Shown here: positions 38,978-49,432 of the stretch, one piece after another
How positions within the stretch are numbered: the first letter of the stretch is position 1
Layout: each line of letters opens with the position of its first letter
Assembly: GCF_009735645.1 (NCBI RefSeq)
Contig: NZ_CP032550.1
Location: 2,170,001-2,234,000, forward strand
Origin: Microbacterium oryzae
Lineage (GTDB): Bacteria > Actinomycetota > Actinomycetes > Actinomycetales > Microbacteriaceae
Direction: 5' to 3'
DNA: 64,000 nucleotides
Notes under the pieces: generated by a model
The model's input: only the letters and a program-made list of their open reading frames with translations
Databases searched by the model: none
What the model was told of the DNA's origin: nothing
Program-made: the position numbers and the translations under genes

Positions 38978-40330
38978 TCAGGCGAACGGCTGCGGCAGGG
39001 GATTGATGCCGGCCTCGTCGGCCACGGGATAGCCCATCGCCCGCGGCGCCTCGTACAGGCGCGGATGAGCGAGGTAGCGCCCGGTGTGGACGAAGGAGAG
39101 CGGCATGAGCTCCGGAACGATCACCCGCACCACTCGGAATCCGGCGGCCCGCGCCTCGTCCGTCGTGATCTCGACGACGAGCACCTCGGCGCCGATGCGC
39201 TCGAGGCGGGCGACCATCTGCCGCAGCTCCTCGTCGGCGTCCCCGGTGAGCTGACTGGGGATCTCCGAGAGCCGACGGGTGCTGTCGGACCCCGTGAGGA
39301 AGTCGTAGTCGCGGATGCGCTCCGGCTCCCCCATATAGCTGGCGCCGTGGAAGACGGAGGTGAACTCGTCGATGTCATCGGGCCTGCCTCGGGACGCCTG
39401 CATGGCGATGCGCGACGACGCCGACTCGCGCATCATCTTGGCGACGGAGTCGACCGGATCGAGCGAGGTGTTGCACATGACGAGCTGGCCCAGCACCTCG
39501 TTGTCGGGAGTGACGTCCATCGAGTAGAAGGTGGGAACGCCGACGTCGGTGGTGGCGTCGAAGAAGAGCGTCTTCACGTGACTGGACCGATAGCGCTCCG
39601 TGAAGGGGGCGAGGCGCTCGTCCTCGACGTCGATCTCGAGGCGGGGCCACGGGATCCGCTGCAGCCAGGTCAGGGCGATCGAGTCGCGTTCGATGACCTC
39701 GCTCAGGCCGTTGATGACGGCCTGGGTCAGCGAGGTGTGCGTGGCGCATCCGGTCGAGATGGGCATCGTGAAGCGCTCGGCCATGGTGCGCGCGGGGATG
39801 TGCAGCCACGTCGAGACCGCCGGGACGTAGACGGCCCTGCCCCTGGTGAGCGACCAGCCGCGAACCCATCGGATCGGCGCCGCGGTGTCCACCGGTGCGT
39901 GGATGGAGCGCGGATTGCGCAGCTCCGCGTCGGAGCACTGCGGGAAGCGCCGGAGATCGACGGCCTCGTCTCCGAGCTCGTCGCTGCTCGCCCACACGAG
40001 CTGGTCCTCGGGGACGAAACAGGAGGCGTATCGCTCCACGGCCTCGGCGAGGCAGAGACGCGACGCCTTCTCGGCGTCGAGAGCGCCGCCGGCTCCGTCG
40101 ATCTGACCTCGCGTGGAGGCGCCCGCCGTGGACTCGGCGACGTTCGCCGAGAGCGGGGTGAGGTCGCCGATCTGAGCGACGTAGATCGGGAAGCCCGGCT
40201 CGCCCGGATGATTCGGAAGGCGGTCGACCCCGTGCACGACCCCGTACGGACCGACGAGCTGGTCGAGGTCGGCGAGCTTGCCGAGGTCGTGCTGGGCGCC
40301 GGGAGCGGCCGTGGCGGTTCGGAGGTCCAT
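38978..40330 (-). CDS. YcaO-domain azoline-forming cyclodehydratase (TOMM type)
   Basis: 450 residues. 'AESTAGASTRGQIDGAGGALDAEKASRLCLAEAVERYAS' is the YcaO ATP/Mg-binding region; 'ISTGCATHTSLTQAVINGLSEVIERDSIALTWL' is the second conserved block; the chain ends PLPQPFA, the Pro-rich C-terminus typical of TOMM YcaO proteins. It uses ATP to phosphorylate the amide backbone and cyclise Cys/Ser/Thr. The ATG at 40330 has an AAGGAG site; an upstream ATG at 40384 overlapping the permease stop would add 18 residues. Confidence 0.92.
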   Translation of the reverse strand: MDLRTATAAPGAQHDLGKLADLDQLVGPYGVVHGVDRLPNHPGEPGFPIYVAQIGDLTPLSANVAESTAGASTRGQIDGAGGALDAEKASRLCLAEAVERYASCFVPEDQLVWASSDELGDEAVDLRRFPQCSDAELRNPRSIHAPVDTAAPIRWVRGWSLTRGRAVYVPAVSTWLHIPARTMAERFTMPISTGCATHTSLTQAVINGLSEVIERDSIALTWLQRIPWPRLEIDVEDERLAPFTERYRSSHVKTLFFDATTDVGVPTFYSMDVTPDNEVLGQLVMCNTSLDPVDSVAKMMRESASSRIAMQASRGRPDDIDEFTSVFHGASYMGEPERIRDYDFLTGSDSTRRLSEIPSQLTGDADEELRQMVARLERIGAEVLVVEITTDEARAAGFRVVRVIVPELMPLSFVHTGRYLAHPRLYEAPRAMGYPVADEAGINPLPQPFA

Positions 40331-40380
40331 GTGCGCTCCTTGCGAGGCGGAGGTGGGAAGCGGAAGGGGAAGGGAGGAGC

Positions 40381-41424
40381 TCATCGCCGCTCCCCCTGGT
40401 CCCATCGGAAGAGAGCCGTGGCGAGCAGCGCTGCCGCGATGGCGACGCCGGCCATCACCATCCAGGCGATGGGGAGGTTCGCGGCGCTCGAGTCTCCGAC
40501 GAGGTCGACGGCGAGAGCGTCGGCGAGCACAGTCGTCGGCAGCCAGCCGATGACCTCTGCGACCTGCGGTGGGAAGACCTCGAGCGGGATGACCGACCCG
40601 GAGAGCATGAGCGCCACCGGGATGAGCAGCGAGACCACCGTCGTCGTCGCCTCCGCGTTGCCGGCTCGGGAGCCGATCAGGTAGCCGAGGGCGAAGAGCA
40701 TGATGAGTCCGAGCAGCGCCGTGAGGATGAGACGGGGGACGGCGCCGGGGCTGAGGTACCCCAGGGCGGCCGTGACCGTCACCACGAGCGCGAGCTGGGC
40801 GATGCCGAGCAGGAACCGCGAGGGGGTCTGCGCGGCGATGAAGGTCGCGCGTCGCAGCGGCGTCGTGCCGAGCAGGCGCAGCGTGCCCTTCCCACGCAAT
40901 GCGACGACGGGCACCGATGTGCCGAGCATCGCGAGCGTGAGGAAGGAGACCATGACGATCGAGGCGAGACTGCTGCGCAGCGGATCGAAGACCGCGCGTC
41001 CGTCGCTGTACGCGGTGGCGATGTCGGCCTTCGCGATGCCGGTGCCGGCCACGGCGTCGACCAGGCCGCGCCACTGCGGCTCCTCCTCGGCGTCCAGCAG
41101 CACGGTCGCCGACGAGCCCTCGACACTGACGATCGCGGTGGCTTCGTCGGTCGTCCGACCGTCCGGCAGCTCGGAGACGGTGAAGCCGGCTTCCTCGAGC
41201 TCGTTCACGACGGCTTCGCTGCCCGAGGATGCGGTGACCGCGACCACCGGCTGCGGAGACTCCGCGTCGATCGTATGAGCGAGGAACCAGAACAGGCCGA
41301 GGAAGAACAGCGGGAAGAAGAGGATGAAGAACATCGTCTTCCCGTCACGCAGGAGCTCCCGCGCGTTGGTCATGCTGAGTTCTGCGAAGGCCGCGCGCGG
41401 CTGCTTCGTGAGGAGGGCGCTCAT
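40381..41424 (-). CDS. ABC-2 type permease of the RiPP cluster
   Basis: 347 residues. One N-terminal helix, a large extracytoplasmic domain (residues ~55-170), then five C-terminal helices, the YhgE/NatB-like ABC-2 layout. 'LRGKGTLRLLGTTPLRRATFIAAQ' is the coupling helix region. It probably exports the mature peptide or gives immunity. The ATG overlaps the ATPase gene stop. Confidence 0.88.
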   Translation of the reverse strand: MSALLTKQPRAAFAELSMTNARELLRDGKTMFFILFFPLFFLGLFWFLAHTIDAESPQPVVAVTASSGSEAVVNELEEAGFTVSELPDGRTTDEATAIVSVEGSSATVLLDAEEEPQWRGLVDAVAGTGIAKADIATAYSDGRAVFDPLRSSLASIVMVSFLTLAMLGTSVPVVALRGKGTLRLLGTTPLRRATFIAAQTPSRFLLGIAQLALVVTVTAALGYLSPGAVPRLILTALLGLIMLFALGYLIGSRAGNAEATTTVVSLLIPVALMLSGSVIPLEVFPPQVAEVIGWLPTTVLADALAVDLVGDSSAANLPIAWMVMAGVAIAAALLATALFRWDQGERR

Positions 41425-42431
41425 CGGCTCGACCGTCCTTTCCGCTTCTTCCCGCGATCGCTCCGGGAGTCGTAGTCGCTCGTCTCCGCGAGCGCGAGGA
41501 AGACGTCCTCGAGCGTCTGGGCCGCGATCGTGAGATCGCGGGCGTGGAGCCCCAGGGCCGGGAGATCGACGAGGAGAGCGTCGGAATCCGACGTGACCAC
41601 CGTGATCCGGTCGCCGGTGGCCGTGCTCACGGCCTCGACGGAGACGACGGATGGTCGTCGGCGCAGGTTCTCGAGGCTCGCGCCATCCGGAACCGTGAAC
41701 GAGACGCTGCGCTGCTGCGAGCGCTGGCGGATGAGTTCGTCGGGCGCTCCCAGTGCGACGACCGCGCCGTCCACGACGATGGCGACCCGGTCGCACAGCA
41801 CCGTCGCCTCGTCCATGTGGTGCGTCGTGATGAGGACCGTGGTGCCACGCTCGCGGAGCGAGGCGATGAGCGACCACAGGGCCTGACGCGCCGCGGGGTC
41901 GAGCCCCGCCGACGGCTCGTCGAGCACGACGACCTCCGGGTCTCCGATGATCGCGACGCCGAGAAGCAGGCGTCGGCGCTGGCCGCCCGAGAGCTTCTTC
42001 ACGCGGACTCCGGCCTGCTCGTCGAGGCCGATCGAATGGGCGATCTCCTCCACGGGCCGCGGGCCGGCGTGGAACGAGGCGAACAGCCGCAGCGTCTCGG
42101 CGACGGTCAGACTCTCGAAGAGGCTCGCCTCCTGCGGCTGCACGGCGACGCGAGCGGTGAACTCCGCACGATCCGCCGACGGGTCGAGTCCGAGCACCCG
42201 GACCGTGCCCTCGGTGGGCGTGCGCAGCCCGACCAGGAGGTCGATCGTGGTGGTCTTGCCCGCTCCGTTAGGTCCCAGCAGTCCGAAGATCTCGCCGCGC
42301 GCCACCTCGAGGTCGATTCCGGCGACGGCGCGGAATCCGTCGTACGTCTTCACCAGGCCGTCCACGGCGATGACGGGTGCGCCCTCGTCGTGGGGCCTCA
42401 TCGCCTGTCCGGTCTTCTCCAGCGTCTTCAT
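41421..42431 (-). CDS. ABC transporter ATP-binding protein of the RiPP cluster
   Basis: 336 residues. Walker A 'GPNGAGKTT', signature 'LSGGQRRRLLLGVAI', Walker B 'VVVLDEPSAGLDP', H-loop 'TTHHMDEA'. The C-terminal extension is as in DrrA/NatA proteins and ends in a basic tail (RGKKRKGRSSR). The ATG at 42431 has a GGAGGAG site. It is preceded by the small secreted protein gene and followed by the permease (ATGA). Confidence 0.92.
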   Translation of the reverse strand: MKTLEKTGQAMRPHDEGAPVIAVDGLVKTYDGFRAVAGIDLEVARGEIFGLLGPNGAGKTTTIDLLVGLRTPTEGTVRVLGLDPSADRAEFTARVAVQPQEASLFESLTVAETLRLFASFHAGPRPVEEIAHSIGLDEQAGVRVKKLSGGQRRRLLLGVAIIGDPEVVVLDEPSAGLDPAARQALWSLIASLRERGTTVLITTHHMDEATVLCDRVAIVVDGAVVALGAPDELIRQRSQQRSVSFTVPDGASLENLRRRPSVVSVEAVSTATGDRITVVTSDSDALLVDLPALGLHARDLTIAAQTLEDVFLALAETSDYDSRSDRGKKRKGRSSR

Positions 42432-42472
42432 GCTCCTCCTCCGTCCGTCGATCCGGTCGCGACGTCGTCGCG

Positions 42473-42643
42473 TCACCAGTCCCAGATCTGCGCGGCGACC
42501 CGGGCGCCGCCGACGGAGACCTCCACGCTCGCGCTACTCGTCTCGACCGGCGCTTCGGAGGTGGCCGCGAGTGCCGGCGTGCCGACGGCGACGATGCCGA
42601 AGGCGAGAGCGGCGGTGAGGAGGATGCGGGGGGACTTCGACAT
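42473..42643 (-). CDS. Small secreted protein, first gene of the RiPP operon
   Basis: 56 residues. A classical Sec signal peptide (SPRILLTAALAFGIVAVGTPALA, cut after ALA at about residue 26) is followed by about 30 residues rich in Ser/Val that end QIWDW. AAGGAG ribosome site. It is too short to be an enzyme. Position at the head of the operon suggests a role outside the membrane, such as immunity or a partner of the exporter. No family recognised. Confidence 0.7.
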   Translation of the reverse strand: MSKSPRILLTAALAFGIVAVGTPALAATSEAPVETSSASVEVSVGGARVAAQIWDW

Positions 42644-42745
42644 GACGTGCTCCTTGTGTGCGTCGATTCGTGATGTCGTCCCGGTTCCCGGCTTCCGAAG
42701 CGGTGGCGACAGGACGAGGCTCGCGGGCGACGCAGGGCGCGCACA

Positions 42746-42779
42746 ACGTCAGCTTCCGGGCATGGCCGGAAGCTGACGT
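42746..42779. promoter_or_regulatory. 14-bp inverted repeat upstream of the RiPP operon
   Basis: ACGTCAGCTTCCGG and its exact complement are separated by 6 nt (GCATGG). It lies 103 bp upstream of the first gene of the operon. It could be an operator for the cluster regulator or an RNA hairpin in a long leader. The rest of the 298-bp gap 42644-42941 holds only the terminator at 42890 and no convincing gene. Confidence 0.6.
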
Positions 42780-42889
42780 CGGCAGCGGGCACGACCGCGA
42801 GAAGCCCGGGCGGCAGGCGGGTTCAGCGCTCCTCGCACACCGTCGGCAGGTTGTGGACACGGCCCGTTCCGGCCACCCCCGATATGCCG

Positions 42890-42924
42890 AAAGCCGGCCC
42901 GGGGAAGATCCCCGGACCGGCTTT
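42890..42924 (-). terminator. Terminator after the FMN reductase gene
   Basis: Stem AAAGCCGG-C-CCGGGG against CCCCGG-A-CCGGCTTT (14 pairs with one mismatch), 5-nt loop, with T-tracts on both sides so that it can work in both directions. Confidence 0.8.
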
Positions 42925-42941
42925 GTCTGCTTCAGGCTGCG

Positions 42942-43499
42942 TTACGCGTACGCCTTCTCCACCCGCTCGATGAGCGCGACGAAGGCGGCGAGGTAACCGG
43001 TGAGGAACTCGCGTGTGCCCTCGTTCGTGATCTCGCGGTCCTCGGAGATGAGGCCCGGCGTCGCCTGGATCATGCCCTCCGGCTGACCCATGACGATCGC
43101 GTTGAAGTGACCCATGATCGCGCGGAGGTGCTGCTGCGCCGCGGCGGTCGAGATCGGGCCGCCCGAGGCGCCGATGATGGCGACGGGCTTGCCGCTGAAC
43201 GACATCTCGCCGTAGGGGCGCGTGGACCAGTCGAAGGCGTTCTTCAGCACGCCGGGGATCGAGCGGCTGTACTCGGGCGTGGCGATGAGCACGCCGTCGA
43301 CATCGGCGATGGCCTGCTTGAAGTCCCGTGCGACCTGGGGGAAGTCCGCCTCGAGATCCTGCGAGTAGAACGGCAGGTCCTTGATCGGGATCTCGACGAG
43401 CTCGACGCCCTCGGGGGCCAGTCGGGTCATCGCCTCGACGAGGGCGCGGTTGATGGACGTGCTCGACAGGCTGCCGACGATGTAGCCGATCTTCGTCAC
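42942..43499 (-). CDS. NADPH-dependent FMN reductase
   Basis: 185 residues of flavodoxin fold. 'KIGYIVGSLSSTSINRAL' is the FMN phosphate loop; 'VLIATPEYSRSIPGVLKNAFDW' is the signature of the NADPH-dependent FMN reductase/ArsH-like family; 'VAIIGASGGPISTAAAQQHLR' follows. It supplies reduced flavin or reduces quinones or chromate. The GTG at 43499 has a GAGGAG site. A 20-bp palindrome lies 27 bp upstream. Confidence 0.9.
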   Translation of the reverse strand: MTKIGYIVGSLSSTSINRALVEAMTRLAPEGVELVEIPIKDLPFYSQDLEADFPQVARDFKQAIADVDGVLIATPEYSRSIPGVLKNAFDWSTRPYGEMSFSGKPVAIIGASGGPISTAAAQQHLRAIMGHFNAIVMGQPEGMIQATPGLISEDREITNEGTREFLTGYLAAFVALIERVEKAYA

Positions 43500-43526
43500 G
43501 GGCTTCTCCTCAGGGGGTGGGGGGAC

Positions 43527-43546
43527 GGACGTGTCGATACACGTCC
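43527..43546. promoter_or_regulatory. Palindromic operator candidate upstream of FMN reductase
   Basis: GGACGTGT-CGAT-ACACGTCC, two perfect 8-bp arms, in the leader/promoter region of the reductase gene. The shape fits a TetR- or MarR-type site. No regulator gene of those families is adjacent. The remaining part of the 213-bp gap shows only the -10-like TAGCGT at 43675. Confidence 0.55.
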
Positions 43547-43674
43547 ATTCAAGTGAAAGCACGCAGGGCCATCCGCTATTCCCTCCCACGCTCTCCCCCT
43601 TGAGGCGGATGGCGCGGGTGCGGTCGTCGGGGGAATCCGTCGGGAGGCGGAGGCGGCGGGGGCGCGCGGATCAA

Positions 43675-43680
43675 TAGCGT
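43675..43680 (+). promoter_or_regulatory. Possible -10 box of the NatA/NatB-like operon
   Basis: TAGCGT, 32 nt before the ATG at 43713; no clear -35 box. Confidence 0.35.
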
Positions 43681-43712
43681 GGGAGCACACACCGAGAAGG
43701 AAGGCGACGCGG

Positions 43713-44597
43713 ATGCTCAGACTGCGTGGGATCAGCAAGCGGTACGGCGAGCGGCAGGTGCTCGACGACGTCTCGTTCGACGTCGCCCCCGGGCGCCTCA
43801 CTGGCTTCGTGGGAGGCAACGGCGCCGGCAAGACGACGACCATGCGCATCGTGCTCGGCCTCCTCGCCCGCGACGCCGGCGAGGTGACGCTCGGCGGCGC
43901 GCCCCTCAGCCCCGAGGAGCGCCACCACTTCGGGTACATGCCAGAGGAGCGCGGCCTCTACCCGAAGATGAAGGTGCTCGAGCACATCGTGTACCTCGCA
44001 CGGCTCCACGGGTTCGACAAGGCGGACGCCACGCGGCGAGCCACCGAGCTCCTCGAGCAGCTCGGCCTCGGCGAGCGCCTCGGCGACAACATCGAGTCGC
44101 TCTCGCTCGGCAACCAGCAGCGCGCGCAGATCGCGGCCTCGCTCGTCCACGGCCCGAACGTGCTCATCCTCGACGAGCCGTTCTCGGGGCTCGACCCGCT
44201 CGCGGTCGAGGTCGTCGCGAACGTCCTGCAGCAGCGCGCGGCCGACGGCGTCGCCGTGCTCTTCTCGTCGCATCAGCTCGACGTCGTCGAGCGGCTGTGC
44301 GACGACCTCGTCATCATCGCCGACGGCACCATCCGCGCGGCGGGCGGGCGTGACGCGCTGCGCGAGCAGCACTCGTCGCACCGCTACGAGCTGGTGACGG
44401 ATGGCGATGCCGGCTGGCTGCGGACGGAGCCGGGCGTGCAGGTGGTCGACTTCGAGGGCGGCTTCGCCCGCTTCGACGTCGACTCCGACACGACCGCCCA
44501 GCGCGTTCTCCGTCGCGCCGTCGAACTCGGCGCGGTCGCGAGCTTCGCCCCGCAGCACCCCTCGCTCTCGCAGATCTTCAAGGAGGTCATCCGATGA
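43713..44597 (+). CDS. ABC transporter ATP-binding protein (NatA-like)
   Basis: 294 residues. Walker A 'GGNGAGKTTTM', signature 'LSLGNQQRAQIAASL', Walker B 'VLILDEPFSGLDP', 'SSHQLDVVERLCD' H-loop, and a C-terminal domain ('QRVLRRAVELGAVASFAPQHPSLSQIFKEVIR') characteristic of NatA/YhaQ-type exporters. The stop overlaps the permease ATG. No link to the RiPP operon is evident except proximity. Confidence 0.92.
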   Translation: MLRLRGISKRYGERQVLDDVSFDVAPGRLTGFVGGNGAGKTTTMRIVLGLLARDAGEVTLGGAPLSPEERHHFGYMPEERGLYPKMKVLEHIVYLARLHGFDKADATRRATELLEQLGLGERLGDNIESLSLGNQQRAQIAASLVHGPNVLILDEPFSGLDPLAVEVVANVLQQRAADGVAVLFSSHQLDVVERLCDDLVIIADGTIRAAGGRDALREQHSSHRYELVTDGDAGWLRTEPGVQVVDFEGGFARFDVDSDTTAQRVLRRAVELGAVASFAPQHPSLSQIFKEVIR

Positions 44598-45715
44598 ACA
44601 CGCCGGCCGCGGTCCGCACCACGCACCGCACCCCCACGCTGACCACGCCGCAGAGCATCTGGCTGGTCGCCGAACGCGAGCTCGGCGCGAAGCTGCGCAG
44701 CAAGGCGTTCCTCATCTCCACGGCCATCCTCGTGATCGGCGCCCTGGCGGCCGTCATCTGGCTGGGCTTCACCGCTTCGAGTTCGGGGGCCACCCCGGTG
44801 GCGGCGACGCCCGGCGTCGTCTCGCAGCTGGAGGGCGCACCCGGCTTCGAGGTCACCGAGGTCGCCGACCGCGCGGAGGCCGAGGAGCTCGTCTCCTCGG
44901 GCGAGGTCGACGCCGCCGTCGTGTCCGACGACACCTCGCCGACCGGGGTGACGGTCGTCGCCGAGAGCGAGGCGCCGTCATCGCTCGTGGCAGCCCTCTC
45001 CGTCTCCCCCACCGTCGACCTGCTCGACCCGCAGGGCGAGAGCGAGGAGGGCATGCGCTACATCCTCGGGATCATCTTCGGCCTGGTGTTCATGATGGCC
45101 GCCATGACGTTCGGCACCCCCATCACGCAGAGCGTCATCGAGGAGAAGCAGACGCGCGTCGTCGAGATCCTCATCTCGGCCATCCCCGCTCGCGTGCTGC
45201 TGGCCGGGAAGGTGCTCGGCAACACGATCCTCGCGATCGGACAGATCCTGCTGCTCATCGCGGTCGCCGTGATCGGGATGATCGTCACCGGTCAGACGGA
45301 GTTCCTGCGCGGGCTCGGGGCGCCGATGGTGTGGTTCGCCGTCTTCTTCCTGTTCGGGTTCATCCTGCTCGCGGCGATGTTCGCCGCCGCCGGATCGCTC
45401 GTCTCGCGCCAGGAGGACTCGGGGCCGACCCTGACCCCGCTCATCTACATCACGATGATCCCGTACTTCCTCGTGATCTTCTTCGGCGACAACCCGCTGG
45501 TGATGGGCATCCTCTCGTACGTGCCCTTCTCCGCGGCCGTGGCCATGCCCATCCGCCTGTTCTTCAACGAGGCCGGATGGTGGGAGCCGCTGCTGTCGCT
45601 CGTCGTGCTGCTGGCGTCGTGCGTCGTCGTGATCATCCTCGGCGCGAAGATCTACGAGAACTCGCTGCTGCGCATGGGCGCCCGCGTGAAGCTGAAGGAC
45701 GCGCTGAAGAGCTGA
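44594..45715 (+). CDS. ABC transporter permease (NatB-like)
   Basis: 373 residues. 'ERELGAKLRSKAFLISTAILVIG' is the NatB/YhaP opening, followed by an extracytoplasmic domain (~residues 60-150) and about five helices. 'VIEEKQTRVVEILISAIPARVLLAGKVLGN' is the conserved coupling region of this family. Partner of the ATPase upstream; it exports Na+ or a peptide or drug. Confidence 0.9.
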   Translation: MNTPAAVRTTHRTPTLTTPQSIWLVAERELGAKLRSKAFLISTAILVIGALAAVIWLGFTASSSGATPVAATPGVVSQLEGAPGFEVTEVADRAEAEELVSSGEVDAAVVSDDTSPTGVTVVAESEAPSSLVAALSVSPTVDLLDPQGESEEGMRYILGIIFGLVFMMAAMTFGTPITQSVIEEKQTRVVEILISAIPARVLLAGKVLGNTILAIGQILLLIAVAVIGMIVTGQTEFLRGLGAPMVWFAVFFLFGFILLAAMFAAAGSLVSRQEDSGPTLTPLIYITMIPYFLVIFFGDNPLVMGILSYVPFSAAVAMPIRLFFNEAGWWEPLLSLVVLLASCVVVIILGAKIYENSLLRMGARVKLKDALKS

Positions 45716-45728
45716 CGGCCTGCCCGCG

Positions 45729-45761
45729 AGAGGCCGCCATCCCACGCGGATGGCGGCCTCT
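45729..45761 (+). terminator. Terminator after the NatA/NatB-like operon
   Basis: Perfect 14-bp stem (AGAGGCCGCCATCC / GGATGGCGGCCTCT) with a 5-nt loop, 13 nt after the permease stop. Confidence 0.8.
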
Positions 45762-45891
45762 TCTCGTGGCGCCGTGTTGCGTCGCGTGGGGGAAGATCAT
45801 GCGTCGGAATACACTCGGCCTGCCGGAGGTTGAAGCGTCCGACAGGGCAACGGCGCCCGACCAGATCCCCCTGAACAGAAGGAGCACCGAC

Positions 45892-46479
45892 ATGGGCGCC
45901 ACCACCCTCGACCGCACCGCGGCCACCGACCACCCCGTCCTCGACGTCCTCGCGGAGCGCTGGAGCCCCCGCGCGTACGACGCCGCGGCTCCGATCGACG
46001 AGCAGAAGCTCGCGAGCGCCCTCGAGGCCGCGCGCTGGACCCCGTCGGCCAACAACACGCAGCCGTGGCGCTTCATCGTCGCGCGCCGTGGCACCGCCGA
46101 GCACGCCGCCATCGCCGAGTCGCTCGCCGGCTTCAACGCGCTGTGGGCGCCCTCGGCCGCCGTGCTCATCGTCGCCGTGGCGGAGACCGCCGCCGAGGAC
46201 GGCACCCCCTACACGCACGCGGGCTACGACCTGGGTCAGGCCGTCGCGCACCTCTCGGTGCAGGCCCACCACGACGGCCTCGTCGTGCACCAGATGAGCG
46301 GCTTCGACCCCGCCGTCGTGCGCGAGCGCTTCGAGCTGCCCGAGCGCTTCGCCCCGACGACCGTCATCGCCCTCGGCGAGCTCGGCGACATCGACGCCCT
46401 CCCCGACGCGCTGCGTGAGCGCGAGCTCGCTCCCCGCGTGCGCCGCGCGGTCGCCGACTCGGTCATCGTCGACGCCTGA
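45892..46479 (+). CDS. Nitroreductase family protein
   Basis: 195 residues. 'VLDVLAERWSPRAYDAAAPIDEQKLASALEAARWTPSANNTQPWRFIVA' is the FMN-binding N-terminus (RWSPRxY variant, SANNxQPW), with 'TYTHAGYDLGQAVAHLSVQAHHDGLVVHQMSGFD' in the middle. It is an FMN-dependent NAD(P)H oxidoreductase of unknown substrate. AAGGAG ribosome site. It is single, followed by a large palindrome, and unrelated to the azoline dehydrogenases beyond the superfamily. Confidence 0.9.
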   Translation: MGATTLDRTAATDHPVLDVLAERWSPRAYDAAAPIDEQKLASALEAARWTPSANNTQPWRFIVARRGTAEHAAIAESLAGFNALWAPSAAVLIVAVAETAAEDGTPYTHAGYDLGQAVAHLSVQAHHDGLVVHQMSGFDPAVVRERFELPERFAPTTVIALGELGDIDALPDALRERELAPRVRRAVADSVIVDA

Positions 46480-46509
46480 CCCCGTCCTCGCTCGTTGAGC
46501 GAGCGAAGC

Positions 46510-46561
46510 GAGACGAAACGCCGCGACCAGTTCTCGAGAATCGGTCGCGGCGTTTCGTCTC
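46510..46561. terminator. 52-bp near-perfect palindrome between convergent genes
   Basis: Two perfect 19-bp arms (46510-46528 and 46543-46561) enclose the 10-bp palindrome TTCTCGAGAA with one dinucleotide on each side. Flanking GAGCGAAGCGAG-like sequences also repeat outwards. It is probably a bidirectional terminator and looks like an interspersed intergenic repeat. Confidence 0.75.
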
Positions 46562-46578
46562 CTCACTGCGCTCGTCGC

Positions 46579-48747
<2,169 letters not shown>

Positions 48748-48773
48748 TCGGTCCTCCGAGGATCTCCTTCAAA

Positions 48774-48794
48774 CTTGAGTAGGTCTGACTCAAG
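48774..48794. promoter_or_regulatory. HAIR operator (HspR binding site) of clpB
   Basis: CTTGAGT-N7-ACTCAAG, a perfect match to the HAIR consensus. It overlaps a TAAACT -10-like box at 48793-48798 on the minus strand, so HspR would block the start of clpB transcription. Confidence 0.92.
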
Positions 48795-48829
48795 TTTAGC
48801 AGTGCGCGGATGGTCGAGGAAGAGGCGTT

Positions 48830-49432
48830 CTAGATCCATCCGTTGGTCTCGGCGAGCAGCACCGCCTGCTGGCGCGTCTCGACGCCGAGTTTGCCCAGCA
48901 CCATGGAGATGTGATTGCGCACGGTGCCCGGAGCAAGCGACAGCGCGCGCGCCATCTGCCCCGTGGTCTCCCCCGACCGACCGACGCGCAGCACGTCGAG
49001 CTCCCGATCCGTCAGCGGGCACCGCTCGTTCGTCAGCGCATCCGCGGCGACTTCGGGGTCGATGTACCTCTCGCCGGCCGCGACGCGTCGCACCACGCGG
49101 GCGACCTCGTCCGCTCCCCGCGACTTGGGGAGGAAGCCCGCGACCCCTGCGGCGAGAGCGCGGCGCAGCACACCGGGCCGCGCGTGCCGCGTCACGACGA
49201 CACACCGCGACGCGACGGCGCCCCGCAGGCGAGCGGCGACCTCGACCCCGTCCAGCTCGGGCATCTCGAGGTCGAGCACGCAGACGTCCGGCTCGAGACG
49301 CAGCGCCTCTGCCACCGCCTCCTCTCCGTCGGCGCACTCGGCCACGACATCGATGTCGTCCTCAAGGCGCAGCAGAGCGGCCAGGGCAGAGCGGATCATC
49401 GCCTCGTCATCCGCGAGCAGGACTCGGATCAT
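48830..49432 (-). CDS. Response regulator, NarL/DesR type
   Basis: 200 residues. Receiver with Asp near 54 ('VCVLDLEMPELDG') and 'GFLPKSRG' Lys; LuxR HTH 'LTDRELDVLRVGRSGETTGQMARALSLAPGTVRNHISMVLGKLGVETRQQAV'. The ATG overlaps the kinase stop (ATGA). It resembles DesR, but no desaturase gene is adjacent. Confidence 0.92.
   Translation of the reverse strand: MIRVLLADDEAMIRSALAALLRLEDDIDVVAECADGEEAVAEALRLEPDVCVLDLEMPELDGVEVAARLRGAVASRCVVVTRHARPGVLRRALAAGVAGFLPKSRGADEVARVVRRVAAGERYIDPEVAADALTNERCPLTDRELDVLRVGRSGETTGQMARALSLAPGTVRNHISMVLGKLGVETRQQAVLLAETNGWI

Noticed and set aside
28941..42643. Class I lanthipeptide cluster
   Set aside because: LanB-like proteins are present, but no LanC cyclase is found, and YcaO plus dehydrogenases indicate azole formation.
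28941..42643. Daptide-type cluster (reported from Microbacterium)
   Set aside because: No aminotransferase, oxidative decarboxylase or methyltransferase gene of that system is present.
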